NCBI GenBank assembly: GCA_026004455.1
Contig: BPJE01000001.1
Coordinates: 1 to 64,000 of the forward strand
DNA length: 64,000 bases
Direction: 5' to 3'
From: Patescibacteria group bacterium
GTDB lineage: Bacteria > Patescibacteriota > Microgenomatia > UBA1406 > GWC2-37-13
Shown here piece after piece: positions 16,296-24,906 of the stretch. The position numbers and the translations under genes are program-made. Each line of letters opens with the position of its first letter. Positions within the stretch are counted from its first letter, which is position 1. The notes under the pieces are model-generated. The model was not told the origin of the DNA. It worked only from the letters and a program-made list of their open reading frames with translations, and did no database searches.

Positions 16296-17075
16296 TTATT
16301 TTCTTCTTTTAACAATTAAATAATCTGTTCGATGATGTTTTTTTCTTGTTTTTTTACCTCGAGCCGGTTTTCCCCATGGTGTTTTTGGATGCATACCTTC
16401 ACCACTTCTACCTTCTCCTCCACCGTGGGGATGACTGCGAGGATTTTGAGCTGTACCTCTAACTGTTGGCCTAATTCCCATTAAGATTTTTCTTCCTGCT
16501 TTGCCAATCTTTTCATCTTTTTTCTCAATATTACCTACCTGACCAATGGTTGCTCGACAATCATTTAAAAATCTTCTTACTTCTCCTGATGGTAATTTTA
16601 TTTGAGTATATTTTTCTTCATGAGCAACCACTACTCCAGCAGCACCGGCGCTTCTTAAAAATTGACCACCTTTTCCAGGATAAAGTTCAACATTGTGAAC
16701 CATTACTCCAATAGGTATATTTTTAAGAAGCATACTGTTACCAATTTTTACATCGGTAACATCAGAAGAAATTATCTTATCGCCAACTTTTAAACCATTT
16801 GGTTGTAAAATATATCTTAATTCTCCATCACTATACTTAACTAAAGCTATAAAACAATTTCTATTAGGATCTTTTTCTATTCTTATTACTTCAGCCTCAA
16901 TATCTTTTTTATCTCTTTTAAAATCAATAATTCGATAATATCTTTTTTGTCTTCCACCTTGATGACGAACAGAAATTTGACCACTGTTATCTCTGCCTGA
17001 ATGTTTTTTTAAAATTTTTATTAATTTTTTTACTGGTTGTGCTTTTTTGTCTACTTGTGATTCATTGTTTTTCAT
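16296..17075 (-). CDS. rplB: Ribosomal protein L2
   Basis: L2 is required for subunit association and peptidyl transferase architecture. The 259-residue product contains KHSGRDNSGQISVRHQGGRQ, GDKIISSDVTDVKIGNSMLL, HNVELYPGKGGQFLRSAGAA and the hallmark SHPHGGGEGRSGEGMHPKTP. The His after GGG, important for function, is in the SHPHGGG box. It is slightly short compared with about 275 because the N-terminal extension is reduced. Confidence 0.97.
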   Translation of the reverse strand: MKNNESQVDKKAQPVKKLIKILKKHSGRDNSGQISVRHQGGRQKRYYRIIDFKRDKKDIEAEVIRIEKDPNRNCFIALVKYSDGELRYILQPNGLKVGDKIISSDVTDVKIGNSMLLKNIPIGVMVHNVELYPGKGGQFLRSAGAAGVVVAHEEKYTQIKLPSGEVRRFLNDCRATIGQVGNIEKKDEKIGKAGRKILMGIRPTVRGTAQNPRSHPHGGGEGRSGEGMHPKTPWGKPARGKKTRKKHHRTDYLIVKRRK

Positions 17076-17079
17076 ATTT

Positions 17080-17367
17080 TTATGCTTGTGGGAATATATC
17101 GATCTTTCCCTCTTTTAACTTAATAAAAGCAATTTTTTTATTAGCTGTTTTTTTAGGTATCATTTTTTTCCCTATTCTTTTTGTTTTTCCTTTTCTTATC
17201 TGAGTTTTAACCTCTGATACTTTAACATTGAAAATTTTTTCTACTGCATTTTTTATTTGTGATTTATTAGCTTTTACATTAACCTCAAAACTATAAAAAT
17301 TTTCTTTAGTTAAATTAGTTGTTTTCTCAGTCAAAACTGGTCTTAAAATAATATCTTTAATATTCAT
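17080..17367 (-). CDS. rplW: Ribosomal protein L23
   Basis: L23 is the docking site for trigger factor and SRP at the tunnel exit. The 95-residue product has IILRPVLTEKTTNLTKENFY, EVNVKANKSQIKNAVEKIFN and VKVSEVKTQIRKGKTKRIGK, typical of bacterial L23. It lies four bases ahead of rplB. Confidence 0.96.
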   Translation of the reverse strand: MNIKDIILRPVLTEKTTNLTKENFYSFEVNVKANKSQIKNAVEKIFNVKVSEVKTQIRKGKTKRIGKKMIPKKTANKKIAFIKLKEGKIDIFPQA

Positions 17368-17372
17368 ATCTT

Positions 17373-18086
17373 TTAATTAACTTTAAAATGATTTTTAATT
17401 TCTAAAACAGAACTTTTAAATAAGACTAACTTTTGACAATTTAAAATTTTATAAGCATTAATTGATTTAGCATCAATAAAATCTGTCTTTTCAATATTTC
17501 TTGAAGCACGAATAAATTTTTCTTCCATTTTTGGTAATACAAAAAGAGTTTTTTTATCATTAAGATCAAGTTTTTTAAGAAGTTGAAACACTGTTTTTGT
17601 TTTTAAATTTTCATTTAGAATTTTATCATCAAAAACCAAAATATTTTTATTTTTAAATTGAAGTGATAAAGCAGATAATATTGCTTGTCTATTTTGTTTT
17701 TTGTTAATTTTTAAACTATAGTCTTTTGGTTTTGGACCACCAACAATTCCGCCACCAACAAAAATTGGCGCTTTGATACTTCCATGCCTTGCTCTACCAG
17801 TGCCTTTTTGACGATAAATTTTTCTAGTTGAACCAGCGACTTCACCTCTAGTTTTAGTTGAAACTGTTCCTTGTCTTTGATTAAATAAATAAACTCTAAC
17901 TGCTTGCGCTAAAAGTTTTTCATTTACTTTAAAACCAAAAATCTCTTTGGGTAAATCTAAATCTTCTTTTTTTTCGCCAATAAGATCATAGACAGGCAAG
18001 ACAAATTCTGACTGTTTTTTTTCAACAGTTTTTTGATCTGTTATCTTATTTTTTTCTTCATTAATAGTTCTTTTAGTTCTTGGCAT
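17373..18086 (-). CDS. rplD: Ribosomal protein L4
   Basis: L4 reaches into the exit tunnel and in gamma-proteobacteria represses the S10 operon. The 237-residue product shows QAVRVYLFNQRQGTVSTKTR, GSTRKIYRQKGTGRARHGSI and FVGGGIVGGPKPKDYSLKIN, the conserved extended loop. A charged N-terminal extension of about 45 residues precedes the core. It lies 12 bases after rplC. Confidence 0.95.
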   Translation of the reverse strand: MPRTKRTINEEKNKITDQKTVEKKQSEFVLPVYDLIGEKKEDLDLPKEIFGFKVNEKLLAQAVRVYLFNQRQGTVSTKTRGEVAGSTRKIYRQKGTGRARHGSIKAPIFVGGGIVGGPKPKDYSLKINKKQNRQAILSALSLQFKNKNILVFDDKILNENLKTKTVFQLLKKLDLNDKKTLFVLPKMEEKFIRASRNIEKTDFIDAKSINAYKILNCQKLVLFKSSVLEIKNHFKVN

Positions 18087-18098
18087 ATTTAAAAAACT

Positions 18099-18770
18099 TT
18101 AACTAACAATTTCAACTAATCCATTTTTTGCGCCAGGAATTAAGCCTTTAATAACTAATTGATTATCTTTTATATCAATTAATTCCAAACCTTTCACTGT
18201 CACTCTTTCTCCTCCCATTCTTCCTGCCATTCTTTTTCCTTTAAAAACTCTTCCTGGAGTAGTTGTCATACCAATTGATCCTGGTGCTTTTTCATTATGA
18301 GATTTACCATGAGTTCGAGGACCACCTTTAAAATGATGTCTTTTTACTACCCCAGCGAATCCCTTACCTTTAGAAATACCAGAAACTTGCAAAATATCTC
18401 CTTTTTTAAAAAGGAGTTCTGGTTTGATTTGATCGCCTATAAAAAATTTAGCCTCACCAACACTGATTCCTAATTTATTATTTTCTTCAATTACTTTATA
18501 AATATCTTTATATTTATCAAGCCTTATCTCTTTTAAAAAACGAAGCGGGGTTTTTATCCCCGCCTTTTCTAATTGTCCTTTAATTGGTTTTTTAATATTT
18601 TTAATTTGACCAAATCCAAGTTTAACACTAAAATAACCATCTTTTTCAAAAGTCTTTATATCAACAAGATAACATGAATCAACATCAATAAATGTTACTG
18701 GAATTCTTTCACCTTTATCATTAAAAGTCTGAGATTGTTTTTGTTTTGATCCTAAGATAAATCCTGACAT
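18099..18770 (-). CDS. rplC: Ribosomal protein L3
   Basis: L3 is an early-assembly protein close to the peptidyl transferase centre. I start it at 18770 (MSGFILGSKQKQSQTF), which fits the L3 N-terminus; a TTG start further upstream would run through the terminator hairpin. Motifs: ISKGKGFAGVVKRHHFKGGP, HGKSHNEKAPGSIGMTTTPG and KRMAGRMGGERVTVKGLELI. A GCGGGG/CCCCGC hairpin lies inside the coding region near 18545-18563. No ribosome site is visible: the T8 tract of the leader hairpin abuts the start. Confidence 0.95.
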   Translation of the reverse strand: MSGFILGSKQKQSQTFNDKGERIPVTFIDVDSCYLVDIKTFEKDGYFSVKLGFGQIKNIKKPIKGQLEKAGIKTPLRFLKEIRLDKYKDIYKVIEENNKLGISVGEAKFFIGDQIKPELLFKKGDILQVSGISKGKGFAGVVKRHHFKGGPRTHGKSHNEKAPGSIGMTTTPGRVFKGKRMAGRMGGERVTVKGLELIDIKDNQLVIKGLIPGAKNGLVEIVS

Positions 18771-18775
18771 AAGAC

Positions 18776-18814
18776 AAAAAAAATAGCCCCAGATTGGGGC
18801 CAAAATTGCCAATC
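18776..18814 (-). promoter_or_regulatory. Attenuator-like leader of rplC (terminator and competing hairpin)
   Basis: On the minus strand a hairpin GCCCC-AATCT-GGGGC (18786-18800) is followed by T-A-T8 (18776-18785), a classic intrinsic terminator directly before the rplC start. Just upstream, GATTGG (18809-18814) can instead pair with CCAATC (18792-18797). This would break the terminator stem, making a mutually exclusive antiterminator. The pairing is seen in sequence; regulation by leader translation or by a ribosomal protein is inferred. Confidence 0.7.
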
Positions 18815-18824
18815 CGGAAAATTA

Positions 18825-18860
18825 TTAAATCTTTTCTCCTGAACAAAGCTTAATTTTCAT
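18825..18860 (-). CDS. Possible leader peptide MKIKLCSGEKI
   Basis: This 11-codon frame with ATG at 18860 lies about two bases from the expected transcription start of the rplC promoter. It ends 11 bases before the antiterminator arm. Its position suits translation-coupled attenuation, but eleven codons could arise by chance and no homologue is known to me. Confidence 0.35.
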   Translation of the reverse strand: MKIKLCSGEKI

Positions 18861-18868
18861 TGCCTTAA

Positions 18869-18897
18869 ATTATACAATATTTATTAATTTTCGTCAA
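18869..18897 (-). promoter_or_regulatory. Promoter for rplC and the downstream ribosomal genes
   Basis: Minus-strand -35 TTGACG (18892-18897) and -10 TATAAT (18869-18874) are separated by exactly 17 bases. This near-consensus housekeeping promoter lies between rpsJ and rplC. The S10-type operon is therefore probably split, with tuf-rpsJ and rplC onwards separately initiated. Confidence 0.85.
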
Positions 18898-18909
18898 ACC
18901 AAGAAAATA

Positions 18910-19218
18910 TTACATTTTAACCTCTACTTCAACACCTGCTGGTAATTCTAAATGCATTAATGAATCAATTGTTTGATTAGTTGGATTAACAATATCAATT
19001 AATCTTTTATGAGTTTTTAAACCAAAATGATCTCTGGCATTTTTATCAGTAAATGTTGATTTGTTAACAACAAAAACCTCATTTTTTGTTGGTAATGGAA
19101 CTGGACCAACAATTGATGCACCTGTTCTAATAGCAGTATCTACTAATTTTTGACAGGTTTCATCAATTAATCGATGATCGTAAGATTTAAGTCTGATTCT
19201 TATTCTTCCTTTCGGCAT
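18910..19218 (-). CDS. rpsJ: Ribosomal protein S10
   Basis: S10 is a small-subunit head protein that also serves as NusE in antitermination. The 102-residue product has IRIRLKSYDHRLIDETCQKL, GPVPLPTKNEVFVVNKSTFT and HFGLKTHKRLIDIVNPTNQT, matching the family throughout. It lies behind tuf, as in many bacteria, but is separated from rplC by a promoter and attenuator. Confidence 0.97.
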   Translation of the reverse strand: MPKGRIRIRLKSYDHRLIDETCQKLVDTAIRTGASIVGPVPLPTKNEVFVVNKSTFTDKNARDHFGLKTHKRLIDIVNPTNQTIDSLMHLELPAGVEVEVKM

Positions 19219-19238
19219 ATTAAAGTGCGGAAAATGTT

Positions 19239-19260
19239 GGGGCGCCTAAAACGGCGCCCC
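19239..19260. promoter_or_regulatory. Strong hairpin between tuf and rpsJ
   Basis: A perfect 8-bp GC-only stem, GGGGCGCC and GGCGCCCC, flanks a six-base loop. On the minus strand it follows the tuf stop by about 20 bases and precedes rpsJ. The trailing sequence AACATTTTCC is only weakly T-rich. A partial terminator or an RNA-processing/stabilising hairpin that lowers rpsJ relative to tuf is plausible. Confidence 0.6.
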
Positions 19261-19280
19261 ACAAAAATTTTAATTAAAAA

Positions 19281-20465
19281 TTACTTAATAATTTTTGTCA
19301 CAACTCCAGCACCAACTGTGTGACCACCTTCTCGAATAGCAAATTTTAATCCTTCCTCCATTGCTACTGGATAAATAAGCTTTGCAGTAACTTTAACATT
19401 ATCTCCAGGCATCACCATCTCAACACCTGCTGGTAATGTCATCTCACCGGTGATATCGGTAGTTTTGATATAAAATTGCGGTCTGTAACCATTGAAAAAT
19501 GGAGTATGACGACCACCTTCTTCTTTTGTCAATACATAAACTTCAGCCTCAAATTCAGTATGAGGTGTGATTGAGCCTGGTTTAGCCACTACTTGACCTC
19601 GAATAACATCAGTCTTTTCAATACCTCGAAGCAAAAGACCAACATTGTCACCCGCTCTTGCTTCATCTAAAGTTTTTCTAAACATCTCAATGCCAGTAAC
19701 AACAGTTTTTTTAGTTTCTTTTATTCCAACTATTTCAACTTCTTCATTAAGTTTGATCGTTCCTCTTTCAACTCTTCCAGTAACAACAGTTCCTCGACCA
19801 GAAATAGTAAAAACATCTTCAATTGGCATTAAGAATGGTTGATCGATTGGTCTAACTGGTTCTGGAATATATTCATCAACTGCATTCATTAAATCTTCAA
19901 TTGCTTTTACTGCTTCTGGATCATCTTGTAAAGCTTTCAAAGCACTTCCCCGAATCACTGGAACTTTATCTCCAGGAAATTTATATTTAGTTAAAAGATC
20001 TCTTACCTCCATTTCAACTAAATCTAAAATCTCCTTATCTTGAACCATATCAACCTTATTTAAGAAAACAACAATTGCTGGTACATTAACTTGACGAGCT
20101 AAAAGAATATGCTCTCTTGTTTGAGGCATTGGTCCATCTGGAGCAGAAACAACTAAAATAGCTCCATCCATTTGAGCTGCACCAGTAATCATGTTTTTAA
20201 TATAATCAGCATGACCTGGAGCATCAATGTGGGCATAATGACGTTTATCAGTCTCATATTCGCTGTGATGAAGATTAATTGTCACTCCACGAGCTCTTTC
20301 TTCTGGAGCTTTATCAATCTCTTCATATTTTAAGAATTTTGCTTTTCCTTTTTTTGATAATACATAATGGATCGCGGAAGTTAAAGTGGTTTTTCCGTGA
20401 TCAACATGACCAATAGTACCGATATTAAGATGTGGTTTTGTTCTTTGAAATACACCTTCTGCCAT
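19281..20465 (-). CDS. tuf: Translation elongation factor Tu
   Basis: EF-Tu delivers aminoacyl-tRNA to the ribosome as a GTP complex. The start is set at 20465 ([20 protein letters not shown]), nine residues inside the longest frame. G motifs are [27 protein letters not shown] and SALKAL. The switch II box has DAPGH where DCPGH is more usual. Domains II and III follow with [15 protein letters not shown] and the C-terminal [13 protein letters not shown]. 394 residues. fusA, rpsG and rpsL are not next to it, so the str operon is broken up. Confidence 0.97.
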   Translation of the reverse strand: MAEGVFQRTKPHLNIGTIGHVDHGKTTLTSAIHYVLSKKGKAKFLKYEEIDKAPEERARGVTINLHHSEYETDKRHYAHIDAPGHADYIKNMITGAAQMDGAILVVSAPDGPMPQTREHILLARQVNVPAIVVFLNKVDMVQDKEILDLVEMEVRDLLTKYKFPGDKVPVIRGSALKALQDDPEAVKAIEDLMNAVDEYIPEPVRPIDQPFLMPIEDVFTISGRGTVVTGRVERGTIKLNEEVEIVGIKETKKTVVTGIEMFRKTLDEARAGDNVGLLLRGIEKTDVIRGQVVAKPGSITPHTEFEAEVYVLTKEEGGRHTPFFNGYRPQFYIKTTDITGEMTLPAGVEMVMPGDNVKVTAKLIYPVAMEEGLKFAIREGGHTVGAGVVTKIIK

Positions 20466-20501
20466 AATATTTATAAAATAAATTAATAACAATAAAAAGA
20501 A

Positions 20502-20519
20502 AGCCTTATAAAGAAGGCT
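20502..20519 (-). terminator. Terminator-like hairpin in the tuf leader
   Basis: On the minus strand AGCCTT-CTTTAT-AAGGCT is followed by TTCTTTTTATTG, between the tuf promoter and the gene. The stem is only six pairs, but the T-rich tail fits an attenuator or pausing site. It mirrors the arrangement before rplC. Confidence 0.5.
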
Positions 20520-20538
20520 AACTTCTTTTAATTCATTA

Positions 20539-20567
20539 ATAATAAAACTTTATTATCAAAAAGTCAA
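20539..20567 (-). promoter_or_regulatory. tuf promoter
   Basis: The -35 TTGACT (20562-20567) and -10 TATTAT (20539-20544) are spaced by 17 bases on the minus strand. They lie about 75 bases upstream of the tuf start, leaving a leader with a hairpin. A second TTGACC partly overlaps upstream. Confidence 0.75.
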
Positions 20568-20635
20568 GGTCAATTTAATTTTTTATTTTTTTTAAATTTT
20601 AACATCTTAAAATTTATTTGATATAATAAAAAGTT

Positions 20636-21133
20636 ATGATATCATTTTGGTTATTAACAGAAGATTCATGGATAAATGATTTAATTAAAAAATTTGCAAA
20701 TGAATTCAAAATTCCCTTATTTCTTCCTCACATTACTCTTATAAGTGGATTAGAAATCTCAGAAAAAGATGGTGTTGATTTTTTACAAAAATTAAAAAAA
20801 GAATTCAAACCTTTTAATTTAAAAATTATTGACATAGATTTTAAAAAAGAAATTCATAAAAGTTTTTATTTAAAAACAGAATTAAATGATAATTTACTTA
20901 ATTTAAGATTAAGTATTGAATCAAATTTCAAAAAAAATAAATTTAATAATGAATTTAATCCTCATATATCTCTTTTTTACTTCAATTGTGGCAATAATAA
21001 AAAAATCAAATTAAAAAATGAACTTATAAAAAAGATTCCTTTTGTTGCTAATTTTAATAAACTAGGATTAATTATTGAGAGTTTTCCAATAAAAAAACCT
21101 CAAGATATTAAAAATTGGAAACTCTATTTATAA
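20636..21133 (+). CDS. 2H phosphoesterase superfamily protein
   Basis: The 165-residue product carries two H-x-T/S motifs, PHITLI (His32) and PHISLF (His110), about 78 residues apart. This is the defining pair of the 2H superfamily (LigT-like RNA cyclic phosphodiesterases and plant CPDases). Such enzymes open cyclic phosphates of RNA ends or nucleotides. The order of motifs and total length fit the CPDase-like branch. A TATAAT ends eight bases before the ATG, preceded by TG (extended -10), so the message may be leaderless. The gene diverges from tuf and is followed after one base by a cupin-like gene. Substrate is unknown. Confidence 0.7.
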   Translation: MISFWLLTEDSWINDLIKKFANEFKIPLFLPHITLISGLEISEKDGVDFLQKLKKEFKPFNLKIIDIDFKKEIHKSFYLKTELNDNLLNLRLSIESNFKKNKFNNEFNPHISLFYFNCGNNKKIKLKNELIKKIPFVANFNKLGLIIESFPIKKPQDIKNWKLYL

Positions 21134-21134
21134 A

Positions 21135-21908
21135 ATGCAAAGAGAAATTAAAGTTGATTTAAATGAATTATTATCACCTTGTTCTCAAGAAATTGCTTTC
21201 ATTGGCGCTGAATTACCTTTCATAGCATCAGGTTGTAAAGAAGAAGAATGGCGAGAAAAATTTACAAGTGAAAAAATAATTGAAAAACTTTGGGGTTACC
21301 AAGGTTTTTTTACAATAGAAAATCCAAATAATCCAAAGCTCCCTTTAAAACTTGGATTTGCTACAGTAATTCGTAGTTTTTCAGTTAGACAAAATAGACA
21401 TATTCATCCAAAAACAGGTGAAATTATGGCAATATGGACAAAACAGCCAAACACATGTATTGTTGAACTTAATGGCTATTTATATCAAATAAAAGATAGT
21501 TCTATTTTATATATTCCTCCAAACGTACCACATGATTTAATTTTAACTGGACCTGGAATAACAATAGACATTAAAGGTTTAACATTTAATGATAGAACTG
21601 ACAATATTTCTCCTGACATTATTGATCCTCATTTTGTAGATAAACCGTCAATAACAACTGACGAAATTTTATATTATGATCCTTCATATGGTATAGATTT
21701 AATATTTGGAATAAAAAAAGAAAAAAATCCTTCAAATCAACTTAAAACTCAATTACCACTTATTAAATATTTAACAATAATTTTTAATCCTGAAGAAATT
21801 TTACAAAATCCAAATTCTTTTCCAAAATACCAAATTTTACCACCAGATGCACCAATACCTTTAAATTCTATATACTTAACTATCCCAACAGTTAATATAA
21901 AAATCTAA
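21135..21908 (+). CDS. Cupin-like protein of unknown function
   Basis: I do not recognise a named family. Residues about 85-150 look like a cupin barrel: a first motif with RHIHPKTGEIMAIWTKQ, then CIVELNGYLYQIKDSSILYI and a second motif PPNVPHDLIL, with histidines in the places of metal ligands. Another His occurs in DPHFVDKP. 257 residues, no signal peptide and no membrane segment. It starts one base after the 2H phosphoesterase and is surely co-transcribed with it. A metal-dependent enzyme or ligand-binding barrel is possible; the glycine-rich cupin spacing is not perfect. Confidence 0.5.
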   Translation: MQREIKVDLNELLSPCSQEIAFIGAELPFIASGCKEEEWREKFTSEKIIEKLWGYQGFFTIENPNNPKLPLKLGFATVIRSFSVRQNRHIHPKTGEIMAIWTKQPNTCIVELNGYLYQIKDSSILYIPPNVPHDLILTGPGITIDIKGLTFNDRTDNISPDIIDPHFVDKPSITTDEILYYDPSYGIDLIFGIKKEKNPSNQLKTQLPLIKYLTIIFNPEEILQNPNSFPKYQILPPDAPIPLNSIYLTIPTVNIKI

Positions 21909-21957
21909 GTATTTAAAATAAAAAATGTTGATAAATGCTATTTGATAAAATTATCTC

Positions 21958-24867
21958 ATGTTAAATAGTGAACAAAAACAAGCAGTTGAATACAATGATT
22001 CTCCTCTTTTGATTATTGCTGGCGCTGGGACTGGAAAAACTACAGTTATTATTAAAAAAATTGAGTATCTAATAAAAAATAATCTAGCTAAACCTGATGA
22101 AATTCTTGCCTTGACATTTACTGAAAAAGCCGCTTACGAGATGGAAGAAAGACTTGATAAAGAACTTTCTTATGGTTATTTTCAAATGACAATTGATACT
22201 TTTCATGGTTTTGCTGATCAAATTTTAAAAAGTGAGATTATTCATCTTGGTAGATCAAATAATTACAAACTTTTAACTGAAGCAGAAACGGTTCTTTTTT
22301 TTAAAAAAAATCTTTTTCTTTTTAATTTAGACTTTTATCAACCAGTTGGTAATCCCTATAAATTTGTCGAAAATCTTATTGATCATTTTTCAAGACTAAG
22401 AGATGAAAATATTAGTCCTGAAGAATATCTAAATTGGGTAAAAAATAATAATTTTGCTGATGAGGAAGAAAAAAAAAGATATCTTGAGTTAGCTAATGCT
22501 TACAAAACCTATCAAATTTTAAAAACAAAAGAAAATATTTTTGATTTTGCTGATTTAATTTATTATTTAATTCTTCTTTTTCAAAAGCGACCATCAATTT
22601 TAAAATACTATCAAAACAAATATAAATTTGTTTTGGTTGATGAATTTCAAGATACCAACATTGCTCAATATGAGTTAATTAAACTTCTTAAACCACCAAA
22701 AAATAATCCTAAATTAACTGTTGTCGGTGATGATTCGCAAGCAATCTATAAATTCCGTGGCGCCTCTGTTTCCAATATTTTGACATTTATGAAAGATTAT
22801 CCTTTAGCAAAACAAATCACTCTTTTAAAAAACTATCGATCAAATCAAGAAATTCTTGATAAAAGTTATCAATTAATTCAAGCTAATAATCCTGATACTC
22901 TTGAGGCTCAACTTGGTATATCAAAAAAATTAATTGCTGTTAATAAAGATATTCCTAATGAACCAATTGACTTTTTTTTAGGAGAAAATATTGAAGATGA
23001 AGTTAACTTTGTGGTTGAAAAAATTATTTATTTAAAAGAAAAATATCATTATCAATACAGTGATTTTGCAATTCTATGCCGTGCTAATAATCACGCTGAT
23101 CCTTTTATAAGAACTTTAGTTTTTAAAGGTATTCCTTATCAATTTTTAGGTCCAAATATGCTTTTTAAACAACCAGAAGTAAAAGATCTTATTGCTTATT
23201 TAAAATTTCTTAATAATACTTCTGATAATATTTCTTTATATCGAGTTTTATCAATGAAAATATTTGATATTGATGGTTATGATTTAAAACTTTTAGTTGA
23301 TTTTTCAAAAAATTGTAATTTATCTTTATTTCAATCATTAGAAGTATATTTAAGTTATTTTATAGCTCAATATAAAAAAGAAGGATTTGAAAATTATTAT
23401 AAATATTTACCCCTATTAAAAAGAGACTCGCAAGAAAAATTAAAAAAATTCTTTGAAATGACAAAAAAACATTTTGAACTTTTGAAAAAAAATACTCCTG
23501 GTGAAATTCTTTATAATTTTTTGGAAACTACTGGTTATTTAAAAAAATTGTCTGATTTTCAAACTGATAAAGATGAAAAAATCGCACTTAATATCTCAAA
23601 GTTTTTCCAGAGATTAAAAGTTTTTGAAAATGAAAATAAAGAAAATAATATTGAAAATGTTGTTGAATTTTTAGATCTAAGTTTAGAAATGGGTGAATCA
23701 CCTTTAGCTGGAATAACTGATATTTCTACCTACAATGCAGTCAATATTTTAACAGTACATTCAGCCAAAGGTTTAGAATTTCCCGTTGTTTTTTTAATTA
23801 ATCTTACTCAAGGAAGATTTCCCAGTCGTAACCGTAAAGAAACAATTCCCATTCCAGATAGTCTCATAAAAGAAATATTGCCGAAAAATGATCCTCATCT
23901 TGAGGAGGAAAGACGCCTTTTTTATGTAGGTATGACCAGAGCAAAAGATCATCTCTATCTAACAGCCTCAGAGTTTTACAGCCAAGGAAAAAGACAGCAA
24001 AAGCTCTCTCCCTTTGTTTTAGAAACATTTGATAAAGAGTTTCTTGAAAAAAAGATTATTAAAACCACCGATGAAAAAAAACAACTATCTTTTTTTTATT
24101 TCCAAAAAGTTGACGAACCAATTGAAAATCAAAAAAATATAAATAATTATTATTCTTACACTCAACTTGAGATTTACGAACGATGTCCTTTACAGTATAA
24201 ATATTCATTTGTTTTAAATTTACCAACACCAAAAACTGCTTCCTTAAATTTTGGTGATATTATTCATCAAACTCTTGAAAATTTTTATCAATTATTTAAA
24301 ACTAACAAAAGTGTCTCGGAAAAAAAAATGCTTGATATTTATAAAAAAAACTGGCAGCCAATCGGCTTTTTATCAAAAAAACATGAAGAAAAATATTTTC
24401 AAATAGGAGAAAAAATTTTAACTAATTACTTAAAAAAATATCATCATAAAGACTTAAATGTTTTAAATCTAGAGATGTCTTTTAAAATAAAAATAATTGA
24501 TAATATTTTTATTAAAGGAAAAATTGATCGAATTGATAAACTACCTGATGGTCGCCTCGAGATAATTGACTATAAAACTGGTAAAAAACCTGATGAAAAA
24601 GAACTTAATAAAGACCCTCAATTATCAATCTATGCTCTAGCATTAAAAAATATTTATAAAAAAAGTCCTGATAAATTTTTATTGTCTTATTTTTACTTAG
24701 AACATGATGAAAAAATTAGTTTTCAAAGAAACGAAAAAGATATAGAAAAAATAACCAAAGACATTATTGAAAAAATAGAAAAAATTAAACTTAAAGACTT
24801 TACCCCAAATCCAGGGCCTCATTGTGATTTTTGTCCTTTTAAAATAATCTGTGAAGCTTGGCGTTAA
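21958..24867 (+). CDS. UvrD/AddA-type helicase with C-terminal PD-(D/E)XK nuclease
   Basis: This 969-residue superfamily 1 helicase is fused to a RecB-like nuclease. Helicase motifs in order: LLIIAGAGTGKTTVI (Walker A), LVDEFQDTN (Walker B), VGDDSQAIYKFRGAS, a TVHSAKGLEFPVVF box and VGMTRAKDHLYL (motif VI). From about residue 725 a Cas4/AddB-type nuclease follows: YERCPLQYKYS, GDIIHQTLENF, KGKIDRID and IIDYKTGKK. It ends in CDFCPFKIIC, giving four cysteines that suggest a 4Fe-4S cluster. It may act as a single-chain double-strand-break resection enzyme. No recB, recC or addB partner is next to it. Its own promoter is unclear. Confidence 0.9.
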   Translation: MLNSEQKQAVEYNDSPLLIIAGAGTGKTTVIIKKIEYLIKNNLAKPDEILALTFTEKAAYEMEERLDKELSYGYFQMTIDTFHGFADQILKSEIIHLGRSNNYKLLTEAETVLFFKKNLFLFNLDFYQPVGNPYKFVENLIDHFSRLRDENISPEEYLNWVKNNNFADEEEKKRYLELANAYKTYQILKTKENIFDFADLIYYLILLFQKRPSILKYYQNKYKFVLVDEFQDTNIAQYELIKLLKPPKNNPKLTVVGDDSQAIYKFRGASVSNILTFMKDYPLAKQITLLKNYRSNQEILDKSYQLIQANNPDTLEAQLGISKKLIAVNKDIPNEPIDFFLGENIEDEVNFVVEKIIYLKEKYHYQYSDFAILCRANNHADPFIRTLVFKGIPYQFLGPNMLFKQPEVKDLIAYLKFLNNTSDNISLYRVLSMKIFDIDGYDLKLLVDFSKNCNLSLFQSLEVYLSYFIAQYKKEGFENYYKYLPLLKRDSQEKLKKFFEMTKKHFELLKKNTPGEILYNFLETTGYLKKLSDFQTDKDEKIALNISKFFQRLKVFENENKENNIENVVEFLDLSLEMGESPLAGITDISTYNAVNILTVHSAKGLEFPVVFLINLTQGRFPSRNRKETIPIPDSLIKEILPKNDPHLEEERRLFYVGMTRAKDHLYLTASEFYSQGKRQQKLSPFVLETFDKEFLEKKIIKTTDEKKQLSFFYFQKVDEPIENQKNINNYYSYTQLEIYERCPLQYKYSFVLNLPTPKTASLNFGDIIHQTLENFYQLFKTNKSVSEKKMLDIYKKNWQPIGFLSKKHEEKYFQIGEKILTNYLKKYHHKDLNVLNLEMSFKIKIIDNIFIKGKIDRIDKLPDGRLEIIDYKTGKKPDEKELNKDPQLSIYALALKNIYKKSPDKFLLSYFYLEHDEKISFQRNEKDIEKITKDIIEKIEKIKLKDFTPNPGPHCDFCPFKIICEAWR

Positions 24868-24906
24868 TTTAAAAAAAATTAAAAAATTTTGTATAATTTG
24901 AAAATA

